Source: Effrenium voratum
Taxonomy: Eukaryota; Sar; Dinophyceae; Suessiales; Symbiodiniaceae
DNA: 64,000 bases
Direction: 5' to 3'
NCBI GenBank assembly: GCA_963377175.1
Contig: CAUJNA010003297.1
Coordinates: forward strand, 1 to 64,000
In this document: positions 1-9,880 of the stretch, in pieces
Position numbering within the stretch: the first letter of the stretch is position 1
Layout: each line of letters begins with the position of its first letter
Notes under the pieces: generated by a model
Told to the model about the DNA's origin: nothing
What the model saw: the letters and a program-made list of their open reading frames with translations, nothing else
The model's database searches: none
Program-made: the position numbers and the translations under genes

Positions 1-2
1 CG

Positions 3-1643
3 GTATTTACTTCAAGGGACCAAGCAAACCAGCTATCTCACGACCTATGCAGAGTCCTTCGACACAAGATCGGCAATTGCCGAGGAAGTGCTTTCAGGTG
101 CGACGAGGGTGGATGGGTCGACATTGATGCTGTCATCGACGACCGAAACAACGACATATTCCCACCTAACACCTCGAGAGCGAAACGACACATGGGCATC
201 ATGGAGGTGATCAAGTGGCAGGAATCCGGAAGCAAGAAGTCGAGATTCCAGGTTCTGGCAGCAAGGTTTCCGAGCATCATGAACCCGAACGACACGAGGG
301 CAGCCAGGGAGGAAATGAACAAGGCTGGCGTGGATCGGGACGACATCGACAGGATGTTCAACAGATGCGATGGATGGTGCAGACCTTGGTGCATCCGAGT
401 CACAACCGGTCACAGTGATTTTGGATTCATGAGCTCATCCGCACTGGCGAATAGGTATTCCGCAAGAATGGGTGATACTCTCGGAGGAGCATTCCATGTG
501 ACGTATGTGGAAAACCTGCCAAGCATCGTACGCTGTGGGTTAGTCCCCGGCGGAATCGATGGCGGTAACAGGCTAGCACTGCACTTCGGGGCGTTTGCTC
601 CATGGGATGAGATGAACGTGGCGACGAAGACAACGCTACGGAACGTGAAGAGAGGGGATCCGATTGCGATCATCTATATTCCCAGTGCAACCCTCGCGCG
701 GTATGGGGCCGGAGTCGCGGCTAATGGGACTTTCATGGTCTTTGACGTGATCCCGTTCTATGAGGTCAAGTCCATTTGGATTGGCAAAAGCAATGGAGGG
801 AAGCGCCTGGAGTACGCTGACATCAGGAGGGCGTACTCGAAGTGTGTGGAGAACGAGATCTGCCCTGGCTTTGTCAACTCTTCCCAAGAGTCGGCTGCGA
901 TGTTCCTCCAGAACGTCGCAAAGATCAGCGAGAGGATGCCAGAGACTGAGACAGGTGCCGATAATCTGCACTACATCGTTGACATGGTTAATCGTGCTTG
1001 CGAACTCTATCGAAACAACAAGATGGAAGAGTTCAAAGCACAGGTCAACGAGGTCCGGGACGAAGTCAGCAAAGTAGTCATCCTGAATGATGAGACATGG
1101 GAAGGACTGAGGTGCCGGATATGTCCATCATGTGCGACCGCGATCCCCACCTGCTTCTGCTTATGCCTGGAGTGCGAGGCACAACTGGTCTCCATCGGAA
1201 GATACTGCATTCACATCAATTCCGATGACGAGGAGGACAACCAAAACCCCAACGTCTCTGGAGATGCCAGGCGTGCACAGGAAGAAGCTAACCACGATGC
1301 GGCAGCACAGGAGGATGAGGACGAAGCGGAGGAAGTTCCGGGAGAAGATGATGACATGGACACGCAAGGATATACATCCGGCTATGCGTCAGAGGAAGAA
1401 GACGGTGGTTGGCATTACCGCGACACCGATCTGGCGTCACGGGACATTATAAGTTCCCAACGGATGGCGATCTGCCTTGACGATTACCACGACACCGATC
1501 TGGCGTCACGGGACATTATAAGTTCCAACGGATGGCGATCTGCCTTGACGAGCCGCGTGAGGCTCAGTACATGGCAGGATTTATCGCACTCCAGCTGTCC
1601 AAGATGTGGGGGATGTTTGAAGGTGGTGAGGAGAGAACGATGA
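3..1643 (+). CDS. Tpt1/KptA-like RNA 2'-phosphotransferase domain protein, 5' partial, frameshifted
   Basis: The frame is open from the left edge, so the start lies outside; the first Met inside is at 192. The family transfers the splicing-derived tRNA 2'-phosphate to NAD+. Family landmarks appear in order: LRH (nt 57-65) then GGWVDID, KSRFQV (about 236-253), IRVTTGHS (393-416), FHVTYVENLPSIVRCGL in place of the usual HGT...GL block, NRLALHF, and ANGTF. The Arg-His-Arg-Arg catalytic set therefore seems kept, although HGT reads HVT. After the domain come a Cys-rich stretch with several CxxC-like pairs (about 1110-1215) and a very acidic linker (about 1220-1410). A tandem duplication then shifts the frame and a short foreign tail ends at 1643. 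The natural C-terminus is probably the next feature. The domain call is firm; whether tRNA is the substrate is inference. Confidence 0.75.
   Translation, partial: VFTSRDQANQLSHDLCRVLRHKIGNCRGSAFRCDEGGWVDIDAVIDDRNNDIFPPNTSRAKRHMGIMEVIKWQESGSKKSRFQVLAARFPSIMNPNDTRAAREEMNKAGVDRDDIDRMFNRCDGWCRPWCIRVTTGHSDFGFMSSSALANRYSARMGDTLGGAFHVTYVENLPSIVRCGLVPGGIDGGNRLALHFGAFAPWDEMNVATKTTLRNVKRGDPIAIIYIPSATLARYGAGVAANGTFMVFDVIPFYEVKSIWIGKSNGGKRLEYADIRRAYSKCVENEICPGFVNSSQESAAMFLQNVAKISERMPETETGADNLHYIVDMVNRACELYRNNKMEEFKAQVNEVRDEVSKVVILNDETWEGLRCRICPSCATAIPTCFCLCLECEAQLVSIGRYCIHINSDDEEDNQNPNVSGDARRAQEEANHDAAAQEDEDEAEEVPGEDDDMDTQGYTSGYASEEEDGGWHYRDTDLASRDIISSQRMAICLDDYHDTDLASRDIISSNGWRSALTSRVRLSTWQDLSHSSCPRCGGCLKVVRRER
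1415..1551 (+). repeat. 69-bp tandem duplication with one-base loss
   Basis: Unit 1 is 1415-1483 (69 bp, exactly 23 codons). Unit 2 is 1484-1551 (68 bp). They are almost identical except that unit 1 has ttcccaacgg and unit 2 has ttccaacgg. The missing C makes the second unit out of frame and cuts the host ORF. Confidence 0.9.
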
Positions 1644-2245
1644 ATGCCGGACTCGAAGGGAATCCGGGCTGCCCTTATCACAATGATTTCAAGTGGTACC
1701 CCAACATCACTGAGCATGATCAGGAAGGTATACTTTTGCCATCAACAATAACGAAGATTTCTCAATCGGAGAATGTTCGGACAAGGGCCTTCCGATCGGT
1801 TGAGGAGCGTGACGAATATATTCGTATGATGGTGAACAAATGCGAGGGACTATACACATTCTACAAGCTGTGGATTGCAGCAAGGATCCTCGAGGTCACC
1901 AAGGAAGAAATGAAGCTCCTGGTCAAGGACCGAGTGCACCCGGTGGGTGATATTATTTTCAGATGTTTTGCACTAGCTTTCAACTGCAAGTATATATCAT
2001 TCGTGAGGGATGGCCTAAACCTTGGCAAGAATGGTTACACGGTCAACGTGAGCGCCATCATCTCGGCCATCGACCCGAACAAATGCGACACACCCCTGCT
2101 GGATTGGTGCCTTCGGAAAGGGCACTGGTTGCCAGAGGACTACAACAAGAAGTGTGTCCGGGCACGAGAAGCCCAGAAGAACTTGGACGAGGAGTTCCGC
2201 CGACGTACCCATAGGCTGTCCATTGGGGACAGGTATGCTTCGTGA
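1532..2245 (+). pseudogene. out-of-frame C-terminal part of the Tpt1-like gene
   Basis: This 237-residue frame begins inside the second copy of a 69-bp duplication and reads MAICLDE, the same peptide start as MAICLDD in the in-frame first copy (nt 1464). It therefore looks like the original continuation of the upstream protein, displaced by a one-base difference. The segment is hydrophilic, with helical stretches and a CLRKGHWLPEDY motif near the end; I do not recognise its family. It could be translated only if the missing base is an assembly error or is bypassed; otherwise the gene is broken. Confidence 0.55.
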
Positions 2246-2954
2246 AGATGATGATTGCGGTACGATGTGGGCCAGTCCCCATCTGTTACCTGCGTCACAT
2301 CGACACTGTTTCGGTGGAACGACTTATGTCATGATTTATATTCATGTGTCCAAGATGATTGGGTGTGTACATGGTTACATATTCCGATGACTATGACGCT
2401 CTGGATATTCATGGATGGAACTATTACCTTATAGATGATATCTTTTCATTATTTATGCATTGTCCATGGTATCTGGAATGGCTATGATTTGCATTGATTA
2501 CTCACCGATGTTTCTTTGCCGGAGATATGCAGACCGATCACAAGCGGGCGCGTCTGGTGGACTTTTGTGGCCAACCCATTTATGGATGACAGCTGCGCGA
2601 TGCGCAAATGCGGCAGCTGGAATGTTCACTGGCGGTCAAGTGAAGTGGCCACAGTGTATTATATACACCTGCATATGGATGTGTGCTTCGATTGGAGGAT
2701 GAATGTTTCACTTTTCGTACAATCGAACCCGGCATGTTTCACAGCGAATGAACGGTGTAGTGATAGCAAGTAAAAGAATGCACGACACGATTTCGTAGTT
2801 GAAGCCGTGGCCAGTGGAACGTTTTGTGGTGTTTGGACCGCATGATGAACAATGCGACCCAAATGGGGGATGTTAAAACCCTCTAGGCCCCGTGCCGAAA
2901 TTGGGTAGCTGTTCTGAGGTCCTTGTTGGTGTTGCTTCCCAAGTTCCATTGATC
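2246..2954. other. stretch without recognised gene
   Basis: Short open frames only, none with recognisable motifs. It is more AT-rich than most of the window and directly follows the stop of the Tpt1-like gene, so it may include that gene's 3' flank. Confidence 0.5.
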
Positions 2955-2969
2955 GCCATTTGGCTCAAG
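2955..2969 (+). other. degenerate dinoflagellate spliced-leader relict
   Basis: The sequence gccatttggctcaag matches the 3' part of the dinoflagellate spliced leader (known form ends GCCATTTTGGCTCAAG) except for one missing T. Such relicts mark places where a trans-spliced mRNA was reverse-transcribed and put back into the genome. The following 300 nt have an open frame (2960-3259) but no recognisable protein, so the retrocopied gene is not identified. Confidence 0.5.
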
Positions 2970-3600
2970 ACACATTGAGGTTCAAGATCCGATGTGTGAC
3001 TGCGGATCTCCGTGATTGGCACAAAGAGCAAAACAACCGCTTGCGCCGCAGGGTCAGGACTACTGCTGTGATTATCATTCCTTCTTCCTTACAACGTTTA
3101 CACGGGTTCGGCTATAACGGCATCGTCCGTATACACCTTTCTACGTGGTTGGTATTGAAGCTTGAGGGTTCGGTGCACAGCGTCCCACGGGACGTCACCT
3201 TGCCGTCTCTTGACAACATCAATGTCGGTCGCCTCGATGAGATGGCAATCCTGGGGTGACAACAGGATTGAAGGAGGCAATCCTGGGGCCTCGCAGCCAT
3301 TGGCAAAAAAAAGCGTGCTGCAGTCCTCCCCACAGAACGCTCAAAAAAGAATTCCGACCTCGGGTGGGGGTGGCTCCGATGCCGGGCAGGTGGCCGGGGT
3401 GGAGGCTTCAATGCCGGCGTCCACGAGATTAGACGATGATCCTCCACGCTGTCCTGGGAACCTCGCATTTGTGACATTGGTGCCACCAATGTCAAGGAAT
3501 CCCTCATTCTTGAGCTTTGTCCATGTCAAGGAAGCATTTGACTGCTTAGTGTTCGTCACGACTTCGATGAGCTGCGTGGCGCGCTAGGTATCGAAGCCAC
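2970..3600. other. stretch without recognised gene
   Basis: Contains overlapping short frames on both strands (for example 2960-3259 and 3162-3587 on plus) with no family motif. It could be the body of an old retrocopy behind the spliced-leader relict. Confidence 0.4.
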
Positions 3601-3602
3601 GT

Positions 3603-3730
3603 TGGGCGAGCCCGTACTCATTGGGCGAACCCGTACTCATTGGGCGAACCCGTACTCATTGGGCGAGCCAGTACTAAGGGGCCGTTGGGCAAGCCAGTGC
3701 TAAGGGGCCGTTGGGCGAGCCAGTACTCAA
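3603..3730 (+). repeat. short tandem repeat, gggcgarcccgtactcatt type
   Basis: Four near-identical 19-bp units (about 3603-3678) run into two or three related units with the variant ggggccgttgggc. Direct reading of the sequence. Confidence 0.85.
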
Positions 3731-3769
3731 CCACTCGCCACTTTCACAGTGGCCCACAACGCCTGCGCC

Positions 3770-4025
3770 TGCTTGGCGCTGTGCCTACGGTGCCCGCTCG
3801 GCACCGGGTGCCCGCTCGGCACGTTCGGTGCCCGCTCGGCGCTGGCACTCTTACGGCGCCCGCTCGGCGCCATAGTGCCCGCTCGGCACTGGCACCCCCA
3901 CGGTGCCCGCTCGGCGCCGGGGTGCCTGCGCCTGCTCGGCACTGTGCCCGCTCGGCACGTCCTAGTGCCTGCTCGGCACGTCCTAGTGCCTGCTCGGCAC
4001 ACCTAGGTGCCCGCTCGGCACCGCC
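3770..4025 (+). repeat. GC-rich minisatellite, core tgcccgctcggcac
   Basis: About a dozen and a half copies of a 14-bp core separated by variable 0-12 bp spacers. It produces long spurious open frames rich in Ala, Arg and Pro on both strands; these are not genes. It is followed by a G-run at about 4082-4100. Confidence 0.9.
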
Positions 4026-4107
4026 CCGCCTCCCGCCCACCGCGAAGTTCTCCAGGATGTACACCTGACAGGAAAAAAATCGGGGGGGAGGGGGGGGGGC
4101 ATTAGGG

Positions 4108-4290
4108 CTTGAACCACATGCACATGCAAACATGCAAAACCGTGCAAAAAACCAACATGTCAAAATGTCATGTTCAAAATCATGTCATGCAAAAACAAGA
4201 TGTCATGTCAAAATCATGTCACCGCACCATGCAAAACCCATGCAAAAACCATGTCAAAAACCATGCAAAATCGTGCGAAACAAGAATGCG
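4108..4290 (+). repeat. atgcaaaa / atgtcaaaa degenerate tandem repeat
   Basis: Repeated short words of the form catgcaaaac and catgtcaaaa, A-rich on the plus strand, with irregular spacing. Confidence 0.8.
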
Positions 4291-4299
4291 CGCGGCGCG

Positions 4300-4420
4300 T
4301 ACGCTGGCGTGGCGTCTATGCCGGGCAAGTGGCGCGGCCGGATGGAGGCTTCTATGCCGGGCAGGTGGCGCGGCCGGGCGGAGGCTTCTATGCCAGGCAG
4401 GCGCGGCAGGCACCAAGCCG
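4300..4420 (+). repeat. tandem repeat with tctatgccgggcaggtggcgcg core
   Basis: Two and a half units of about 47 bp. Related words recur at about 3375-3420 and 4705-4750, showing that the unit was spread around this region. Confidence 0.75.
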
Positions 4421-4433
4421 CCGAACAGTCCCC

Positions 4434-4690
4434 CGCTTGCTATATGTGCTACATGTGCTATATGGCTCTTACAAGGCAAGCCACTGAACATCCACTCTCC
4501 CCCGGCTCCTTGCTATATGTGCTATATGTGCTATATGGCCCTATATAGCACATATAGTACATATCTTCGCGCGTACAGAATAAGTATATAGCACATATAG
4601 TACATATAGCAAGGAGCTGGGGGAGAGTGGGGGTTCAGTGGCTTGGCGTGTAAGACCCATATAGCACATATAGCACACATAGCAAGGAGC
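4434..4690. repeat. large imperfect inverted repeat with gctatatgtgctatatg arms
   Basis: The left arm (about 4434-4541) and the right arm (about 4585-4690) are reverse complements over roughly 100 bp, including the segment gccaagccactgaac and the flanking ctctcccc and tatatgtgc words. A spacer of about 40 bp (tacatatcttcgcgcgtac) separates them. Another partial right-arm unit follows at about 4755-4820. It could be a foldback or MITE-like element; no encoded protein is seen. Confidence 0.75.
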
Positions 4691-4822
4691 CGGGGGAGAG
4701 TGGGGGTGGCGCGGCTTCAATGCCAAGCAGGAGGCTTCGATACCAGGCGTCTATACCATATAGCACATATAGCACCTATAGCAAGGAGCCCGGGGACTGT
4801 GGGGGTTCAGCGGCTTGGCGTA

Positions 4823-4848
4823 CCTCTCTCTTTAGAGGGCGTGTTTGA
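4823..4848. repeat. solitary foldback-family terminal motif
   Basis: ctctctctttagagggcgt is the reverse complement of the motif that follows the three foldback copies at about 10320, 28722 and 32943. Here it stands alone, without the rest of the element. Confidence 0.5.
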
Positions 4849-5014
4849 GCCAGAACTTCCTACTCGTCAAAAGTTCCCAAAAGAAAAACAGAGTCATTTA
4901 TTTCACAATCCAATGCAGTCACCTACATGTGCAGGTGACTGCATGCAACGGGATAACATATATCAAACCAGTATAAAAATAATCATTCACATTTCTCATT
5001 GCCGGAATAGTGTA

Positions 5015-5839
5015 TCAATCACATCTGAGGCCAATTCTGATGGCAAACCAAAAGCCCCTCAGTCGAATACCCGATAGACTATTGGCCAATCTTTGTGGGG
5101 GTGCACTCCAGTCTGGTTGGGACGGAATACCACCTCCATCATGGTGTGCTCTCGGAGGATCTTGAAATTGCGTATCGCGCAGCAGTCCGACGCCAAGCCG
5201 CTTGCCTGCTACGCTCACGTGAGATCCCTTTTCATGCAAACAGCGCGATGCTAATTGGGACAAAGGGGAAAAAGTGGAGGCGAATAGCCAGTGTTTGGAG
5301 ATGTTCATACCGTGGGAACATGCAGCAATCAAAACAAGTGAACAATTGTGCGACTGGACCCAAGACTTAGCCACATCTTCAAGCCAGGACATGGCGTTAG
5401 CAGGCTGCTCAAGATGACCATGACCACCCGCTGTAACCGTAGCTTTGAGGCATCCAACGCAACGTTCCAGCATGGTAGCACTGCGATGTATGCGTTGCTG
5501 TTCAGACTCAGATAAGTTGCTAACACCACCAAGTTGATCAGGGGTTCTGATTGCTTTGGGGCCACCAGGCAAAAGCTTGAGCCGAGAATAATCAGAACAA
5601 AAGGGTGAAGCTGCCGCATAGGCTACTATGCCACAACCACAGATGCGAAGGAGCTGCTCGTAAAATGTGTCATCAAGAATATCCATTCGCTGATCCATCA
5701 AAATGTCGATTGCTAAATAAGATTTGCCACGCTCTGATATAGCCCTCGAAAGGGGCTTGTCATATCCACTGCAAATATCCAAGAAAATTCGAGTACCTGA
5801 AGAAAGCATCTCGTCAAAGACACAGGGTGTCAAGGCCAC
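5015..5839 (-). pseudogene. methyltransferase-like N-terminal part of a retroelement polyprotein
   Basis: This 274-residue frame has a SAM-binding-like motif (LDICSGYDKPLSRAI, about residue 20), a SPFCSDYSRLKLLPGGPKAI block and, about 60 residues later, a LEQPANAMSW block. The polyprotein of copy 2 aligns through all of it, with APPC in place of SPFC and WEQP in place of LEQP. The spacing of a PC-type motif and an E-x-P motif recalls cytosine-C5 methyltransferase motifs IV and VI, but the match is too weak to name the chemistry. Homology decays after about residue 200 and the RT part is missing. Functional state unknown. Confidence 0.6.
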
Positions 5840-6020
5840 CTGTGGATTGTGAAACCTGTGGCTAAGGCAAGGAGGACAAAGGCTCGGGCTCCTTGTCTAT
5901 GAAAGCGTCCTCCTTGGGAGGCGTCTCCAAGGCCACTGACATGGCTGGCATGCATGAAACTAAGTCCTGCAATCGCTGTGGTTCCTCCCCTGTGGTTGAA
6001 AGCGTCTCAACCGCGTTGAG

Positions 6021-6416
6021 TCAGTGCGGGGTAGAGCCATGATCCCGAGCTGAGTGGTCACCGCCACAGGGGGATCCGTCCGGTTTGGGGAAAGCGCATT
6101 TATGCGTAAAACGGCATTCCGAACGAGTGCATCGATTCGACTGAAATGCCAAGCACAATTGTTTCTTCTCTCCTTTCACAAAGAGCTCCGTAACCCATCG
6201 AGGACCCTTCTGGGATGATTTCCCGTTTTTGCCAATTCCTTTGGGCCCCCTTGAATACGACCCCGAAGACCCCTTCCCTTTCGTGGACGACTGACTGGGG
6301 GACGCTTGTGGTCTCTGCGCCCGAGGTCGAGGTTGCAAAAGTCCAGGGAGGTCCGCTCTGGCAACAGTGAATTCCTCCAAAGCGTCATTAAGTGTCCAGC
6401 CTTTCTCTTGAATCAA
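6021..6416 (-). pseudogene. Gag C-terminal part with zinc-knuckle cysteines (copy 1)
   Basis: The frame begins MIQEKGWTLNDALEEF, corresponding to GQQWSLDDALYEL in copy 2, then a basic Gly/Ser/Lys-rich stretch, then a CCCH-type motif (CLAFQSNRCTRSECRFTH) followed by a second Cys/His cluster before the stop. It overlaps the upstream Gag frame by 29 bp in a different frame, so a frameshift separates the two halves. Nucleic-acid binding in the retroelement particle is the expected role. Confidence 0.65.
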
Positions 6417-7272
6417 CTGAGAAATTCCTGTGCCTGTCTGCTGATTGGGCCTCCAGGATGTTTGGGGGTCTCAGTCCTGATTCTTGGTCAAATCGTTGCG
6501 ACAAGAAGCTCATGAATCGCAGGCTGTAGGCCTTGAGGCGCACGAGGTGCGCAGCTCCACAAAGGGCAACTGCTGTGTCGTGCACCGCCATGAGACTGCG
6601 AACACCATGCAAGCCCATAGATTGATTGCTGATATCCATAGAAGGTGGGTCATCCAGCAACAAAGAGTGAAGAGACAGGCCTTCGATCTTGGCCGACTTT
6701 GCAGGTTTCTGAATGACCATATCCTCTGCTCTGGATTGAGTAATGCGAAATTTCCAGGGGATCCATTTGATGTCATTCTTGGTGCAATTGTGATGCACAA
6801 GGGAGAGAAGCCTAGTGGAAGGGAATACCTCGGGTGTAAGAACTTCGCTGGGGTAATTGGCAAGATAAGTCTGCTTCAATGACGAAATGGTTGATGAACT
6901 CAATTTGGGCGCAGAGGTTTCCGCCCAACTGCCTTCCGACGAGGAAGCTTGCGCAGACGGCTCACTAGGCAATCCGGACACTGCTGCTGGTCGCCTAGAT
7001 AGTCGAACCTGATTCCACACTGATTTGAGTTGCGCTTTCTGGAGAAGCGTCAAACTATGGAGCGGCAAAAGCTCTGCCCATATGTCATTGAACTCCTCCG
7101 GAGAAGAGACCACCTCTGAAAATGTCGTTGAATTCCAACCCTCTTGAATCATATATGCAGAGATATCCGTCGGCACATCCGCTGCCGCGAGAATATCCGC
7201 AAGGTCATCTGCATTTGCGGTAGCCATGGCTGCCAAGGGTTGCGTAGCTGGTGCAACCGCAAACAGGGACAA
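6388..7272 (-). pseudogene. Gag main part (copy 1)
   Basis: This 294-residue frame matches the Gag frame of copy 2 across several blocks: TRLLSLVHHNCTKNDIKWIPW here and IRLLSLVHEGLKPG with SLKWVPWQYR there, and CGAAHLVRLKAYS here and CQAAHLSNLKLLS there. It loses register after about residue 255 and ends in unrelated residues, with the zinc-knuckle part in the next frame. No protease or catalytic motif is seen. Confidence 0.65.
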
Positions 7273-7603
7273 CGTGGTTAAAACAAGTGTTCACTTGCGC
7301 ATGAGAGAGGTCTCAAACACATATTCAAAGCATGCGCATAACGCGAAACGCTAGAGCTGACGCAGGCTCACGGCCAAAGAGCAGTGGCACACTCAATGCC
7401 ACAACCCACGCAAAATCTGCCCATGCATGATTTAGCACTGGCCGCAAGGTGAACCGCTCCAGCCCACCCCATCCGAAGTTGCAGCACGGCAACTGCTCAA
7501 AAAGAATGACGCAAGAGACTGGATTGCCAGTTGACCCTCAAATGCAGCATAAACAAGAGTCGCAAAAAAGAACGAAAATGTCGGATACAAAGAGGGCCCG
7601 AGA

Positions 7604-9643
7604 TCAAAACAATGGGGGCAGCATCTTGCAGGTGAGCCTGAAAACAACTGGCAAGCACGATGGCATATCCGATGCCAGTTGCTGACTCCAACGCACATTG
7701 TCCACATGGATTTGGGAGCCACACGCTGCTTTAAAGTACCGGCCCTTATACATAGGGTGCCAAGACATTGAGGAGGGGACCATAATGTGCTGACATGAAT
7801 GCACCCATGCCACAAGCAACTCGTCTGGCAGGTCGCTGACTGCCTTGGCAGGGGAGAGTGCATCATCACTCTCAGAGCTGGAGCTAGAGGAGCTAGAGTC
7901 GCTGGAAGCAATGGACACTGCGTCTTGGTCCCGTCCGGCAGGAGCATCCAACTCCTGCGAAGTCTCATCAGCCGGGACCTGCAAGAAGACAGGTTCCTCG
8001 CCGGCCCTGCAAGTATGAATCGCAAACCATGACCGCTCAGAGATCTCTTTCTGGAACCGCTCCAACTCAAAGGGAGGGTCGAGCATCGGTCGTTGCCCAC
8101 CACGATGTTGTGGCACAAGGAAACGTTTGCCAGTCTGCGCTGCTCTGATGATCTTGTTTTGAAGGCGGAATTGAAAGCTGACATCATCACGAGAGTAAAG
8201 CTTGACAGAACCACCTCGGTGGTGACCTTGCCTTTGACGTTCTTCTTCACTGATTTCTGGGAGCTGGGATGCCCAGGATAAAGCAGTAGACTTCAAGCTG
8301 TGCACGGTAAAATTTACCGCGAAATCACAAGGCTGTCTTTTCCAGGGAAGATGCACAAATGTACGGATCCAGTACAACGCCTCTGCGTAAGACATCGGCT
8401 GAAGCGGAAGTCGCGGGCCACCTGCGTCACATGATGGGATCAAGAAAGAAGGAGACAGGTCGTCCATATTGATAGTTGAGCTTCTGGACGCATATTCATC
8501 AAGAGTGGACAACCACTTATAGACCCATGAGTAATCACCCGCTGAAAGAAAGCCACATGCAAGGAACCCAAAGGGCTGCCCGGTATGACATGTCTTCGTT
8601 CGAAACGATGAGCCGCGGACTGAAACCAAATCAAAAATCAGAGAACTCAACATCGTCCGCTGTGCATCCGCGAAGCGTAGTCCCGCCCACAAAATTGCAA
8701 GGAATCCTCCCAAAATCAGCACTTCGGCATCAGAGGCTGCTTCGCATAGTACACGACGCTCCCACTGAACAATGACATAAAGCGGGAAGGGGCAGCTCTC
8801 TTTGCGCTCATGCTGTATCTTCGTCTGCAAAAAGGAATTAATCACGGGTGACCAGAGGCAACCCAACACCTGGACACGAGCCAGCTTAGCGAACCATCGC
8901 GCAGCCTTGATAGCGCCCAAAGGACTGCTGCCATTGCTCTTGTCATCGGATTTCGAAAGCTGAAGTGCGACAAGAACATCTGCAATCTGCACCGCTGTCA
9001 GATCCTGCCATTGCAAGTGGTAATCCATCAACGTCCTGGCGAAGTTTCTCCAAGTGGTAAGGTACTTCAAAACTGTTGAGGGGGCAAATGCCTGCAGAAT
9101 CCGAGCAACGTGCTGCTTAGGCATGGATGATGCTTGAAGTTCATGATGCAATTCCGAGAAATGCTGCAACGCAAATACTTCCGTCAAGAACACCTCTACT
9201 AATCTGGAGGACTCATCAATATTGCATGGGCTGCTCCCAGGACGTGGCTTGCTGCAAGGGGGATTCCCAATAGGTGCTTGAGCCGGGCGAAATGCCGGCA
9301 TAGTCTTGGGAACCAGCCGCATAAGAGCAAATGGCTGCACATCTTCAGTCCTAGCTCTTCGAGAAGGAGGAGGAGGAAGGCCACCAAATTGCAAATCATT
9401 GCAGAGGGACAAAGGACGTCGAATTCGACTAGGTGGAGCCATGAGCGGCGCAGCCAGACCATCAGGATGGGATCCAACCACTGCCCATTCTGGGCTGCAA
9501 GCTTCATTTTTACCTGGACTGCACTCGCCTAATGAATCCTCCGATGCAAGCTGCAGCGGTGGTGTCGATGCTCGGGCTCCATGCGGGAACATTGAGCGCC
9601 ACAAACCAGGCAGACCTGTGAACATGTATTGGGCGGCACCCAA
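7604..9643 (-). CDS. tyrosine recombinase of DIRS-like retroelement, apparently intact
   Basis: A single 679-residue frame. Residues 1-145 are Pro/Ser-rich. Residues about 150-260 form a helical core-binding-like region (KYLTTWRNFARTLMDY). The catalytic part has R323 in GLRFADAQRT, HSLK at 448-451, QGHH at 472-475 and the nucleophile Y483 in KLYSRDD. This fits the R-H-x-x-(R/K)-H-Y layout of tyrosine recombinases, with Lys in place of the usual second Arg. The C-terminus ends in an acidic Ser run and a tail. DIRS-type elements use such an enzyme instead of a DDE integrase to insert a circular DNA intermediate. The equivalent gene in copy 2 is damaged, so this is the best-preserved recombinase in the window. 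Confidence 0.75.
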   Translation of the reverse strand: MGAAQYMFTGLPGLWRSMFPHGARASTPPLQLASEDSLGECSPGKNEACSPEWAVVGSHPDGLAAPLMAPPSRIRRPLSLCNDLQFGGLPPPPSRRARTEDVQPFALMRLVPKTMPAFRPAQAPIGNPPCSKPRPGSSPCNIDESSRLVEVFLTEVFALQHFSELHHELQASSMPKQHVARILQAFAPSTVLKYLTTWRNFARTLMDYHLQWQDLTAVQIADVLVALQLSKSDDKSNGSSPLGAIKAARWFAKLARVQVLGCLWSPVINSFLQTKIQHERKESCPFPLYVIVQWERRVLCEAASDAEVLILGGFLAILWAGLRFADAQRTMLSSLIFDLVSVRGSSFRTKTCHTGQPFGFLACGFLSAGDYSWVYKWLSTLDEYASRSSTINMDDLSPSFLIPSCDAGGPRLPLQPMSYAEALYWIRTFVHLPWKRQPCDFAVNFTVHSLKSTALSWASQLPEISEEERQRQGHHRGGSVKLYSRDDVSFQFRLQNKIIRAAQTGKRFLVPQHRGGQRPMLDPPFELERFQKEISERSWFAIHTCRAGEEPVFLQVPADETSQELDAPAGRDQDAVSIASSDSSSSSSSSESDDALSPAKAVSDLPDELLVAWVHSCQHIMVPSSMSWHPMYKGRYFKAACGSQIHVDNVRWSQQLASDMPSCLPVVFRLTCKMLPPLF

Positions 9644-9880
9644 TCAGTGGAGGCGCCAAGCATCCATGGCACCAAACTGCAATGCTCATGCGTTGTCAAA
9701 AAAAAACGTTGTCAAAGCAAGAACGTAGAGCCGCAAAATGCATGTTCCAAAAGCATGTTCCAGTTCAAATGTGAAAAATTATCAGCAGAATATAGATGAA
9801 TGCTTACTTGAGCCAAAATGCAACACAATCAAGAGTGAAGTGTCACATTGTAAAACATATGTGAACGAGTACACAAAACT

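Larger units (their letters stand above)
5015..9643 (-). mobile_element. DIRS-like retroelement copy 1 (YR, Gag, methyltransferase; RT lost)
   Basis: On the minus strand the order is tyrosine recombinase (9643 to 7604), Gag (7272 to 6021 in two frames), then a methyltransferase-like domain (5839 to 5015). Each part has a homologue in the same order in copy 2 at 43.7-49.9 kb on the plus strand. The RT and RNase H that follow the methyltransferase in copy 2 are absent here, so the element is truncated at its 3' end near 5015. Confidence 0.75.
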
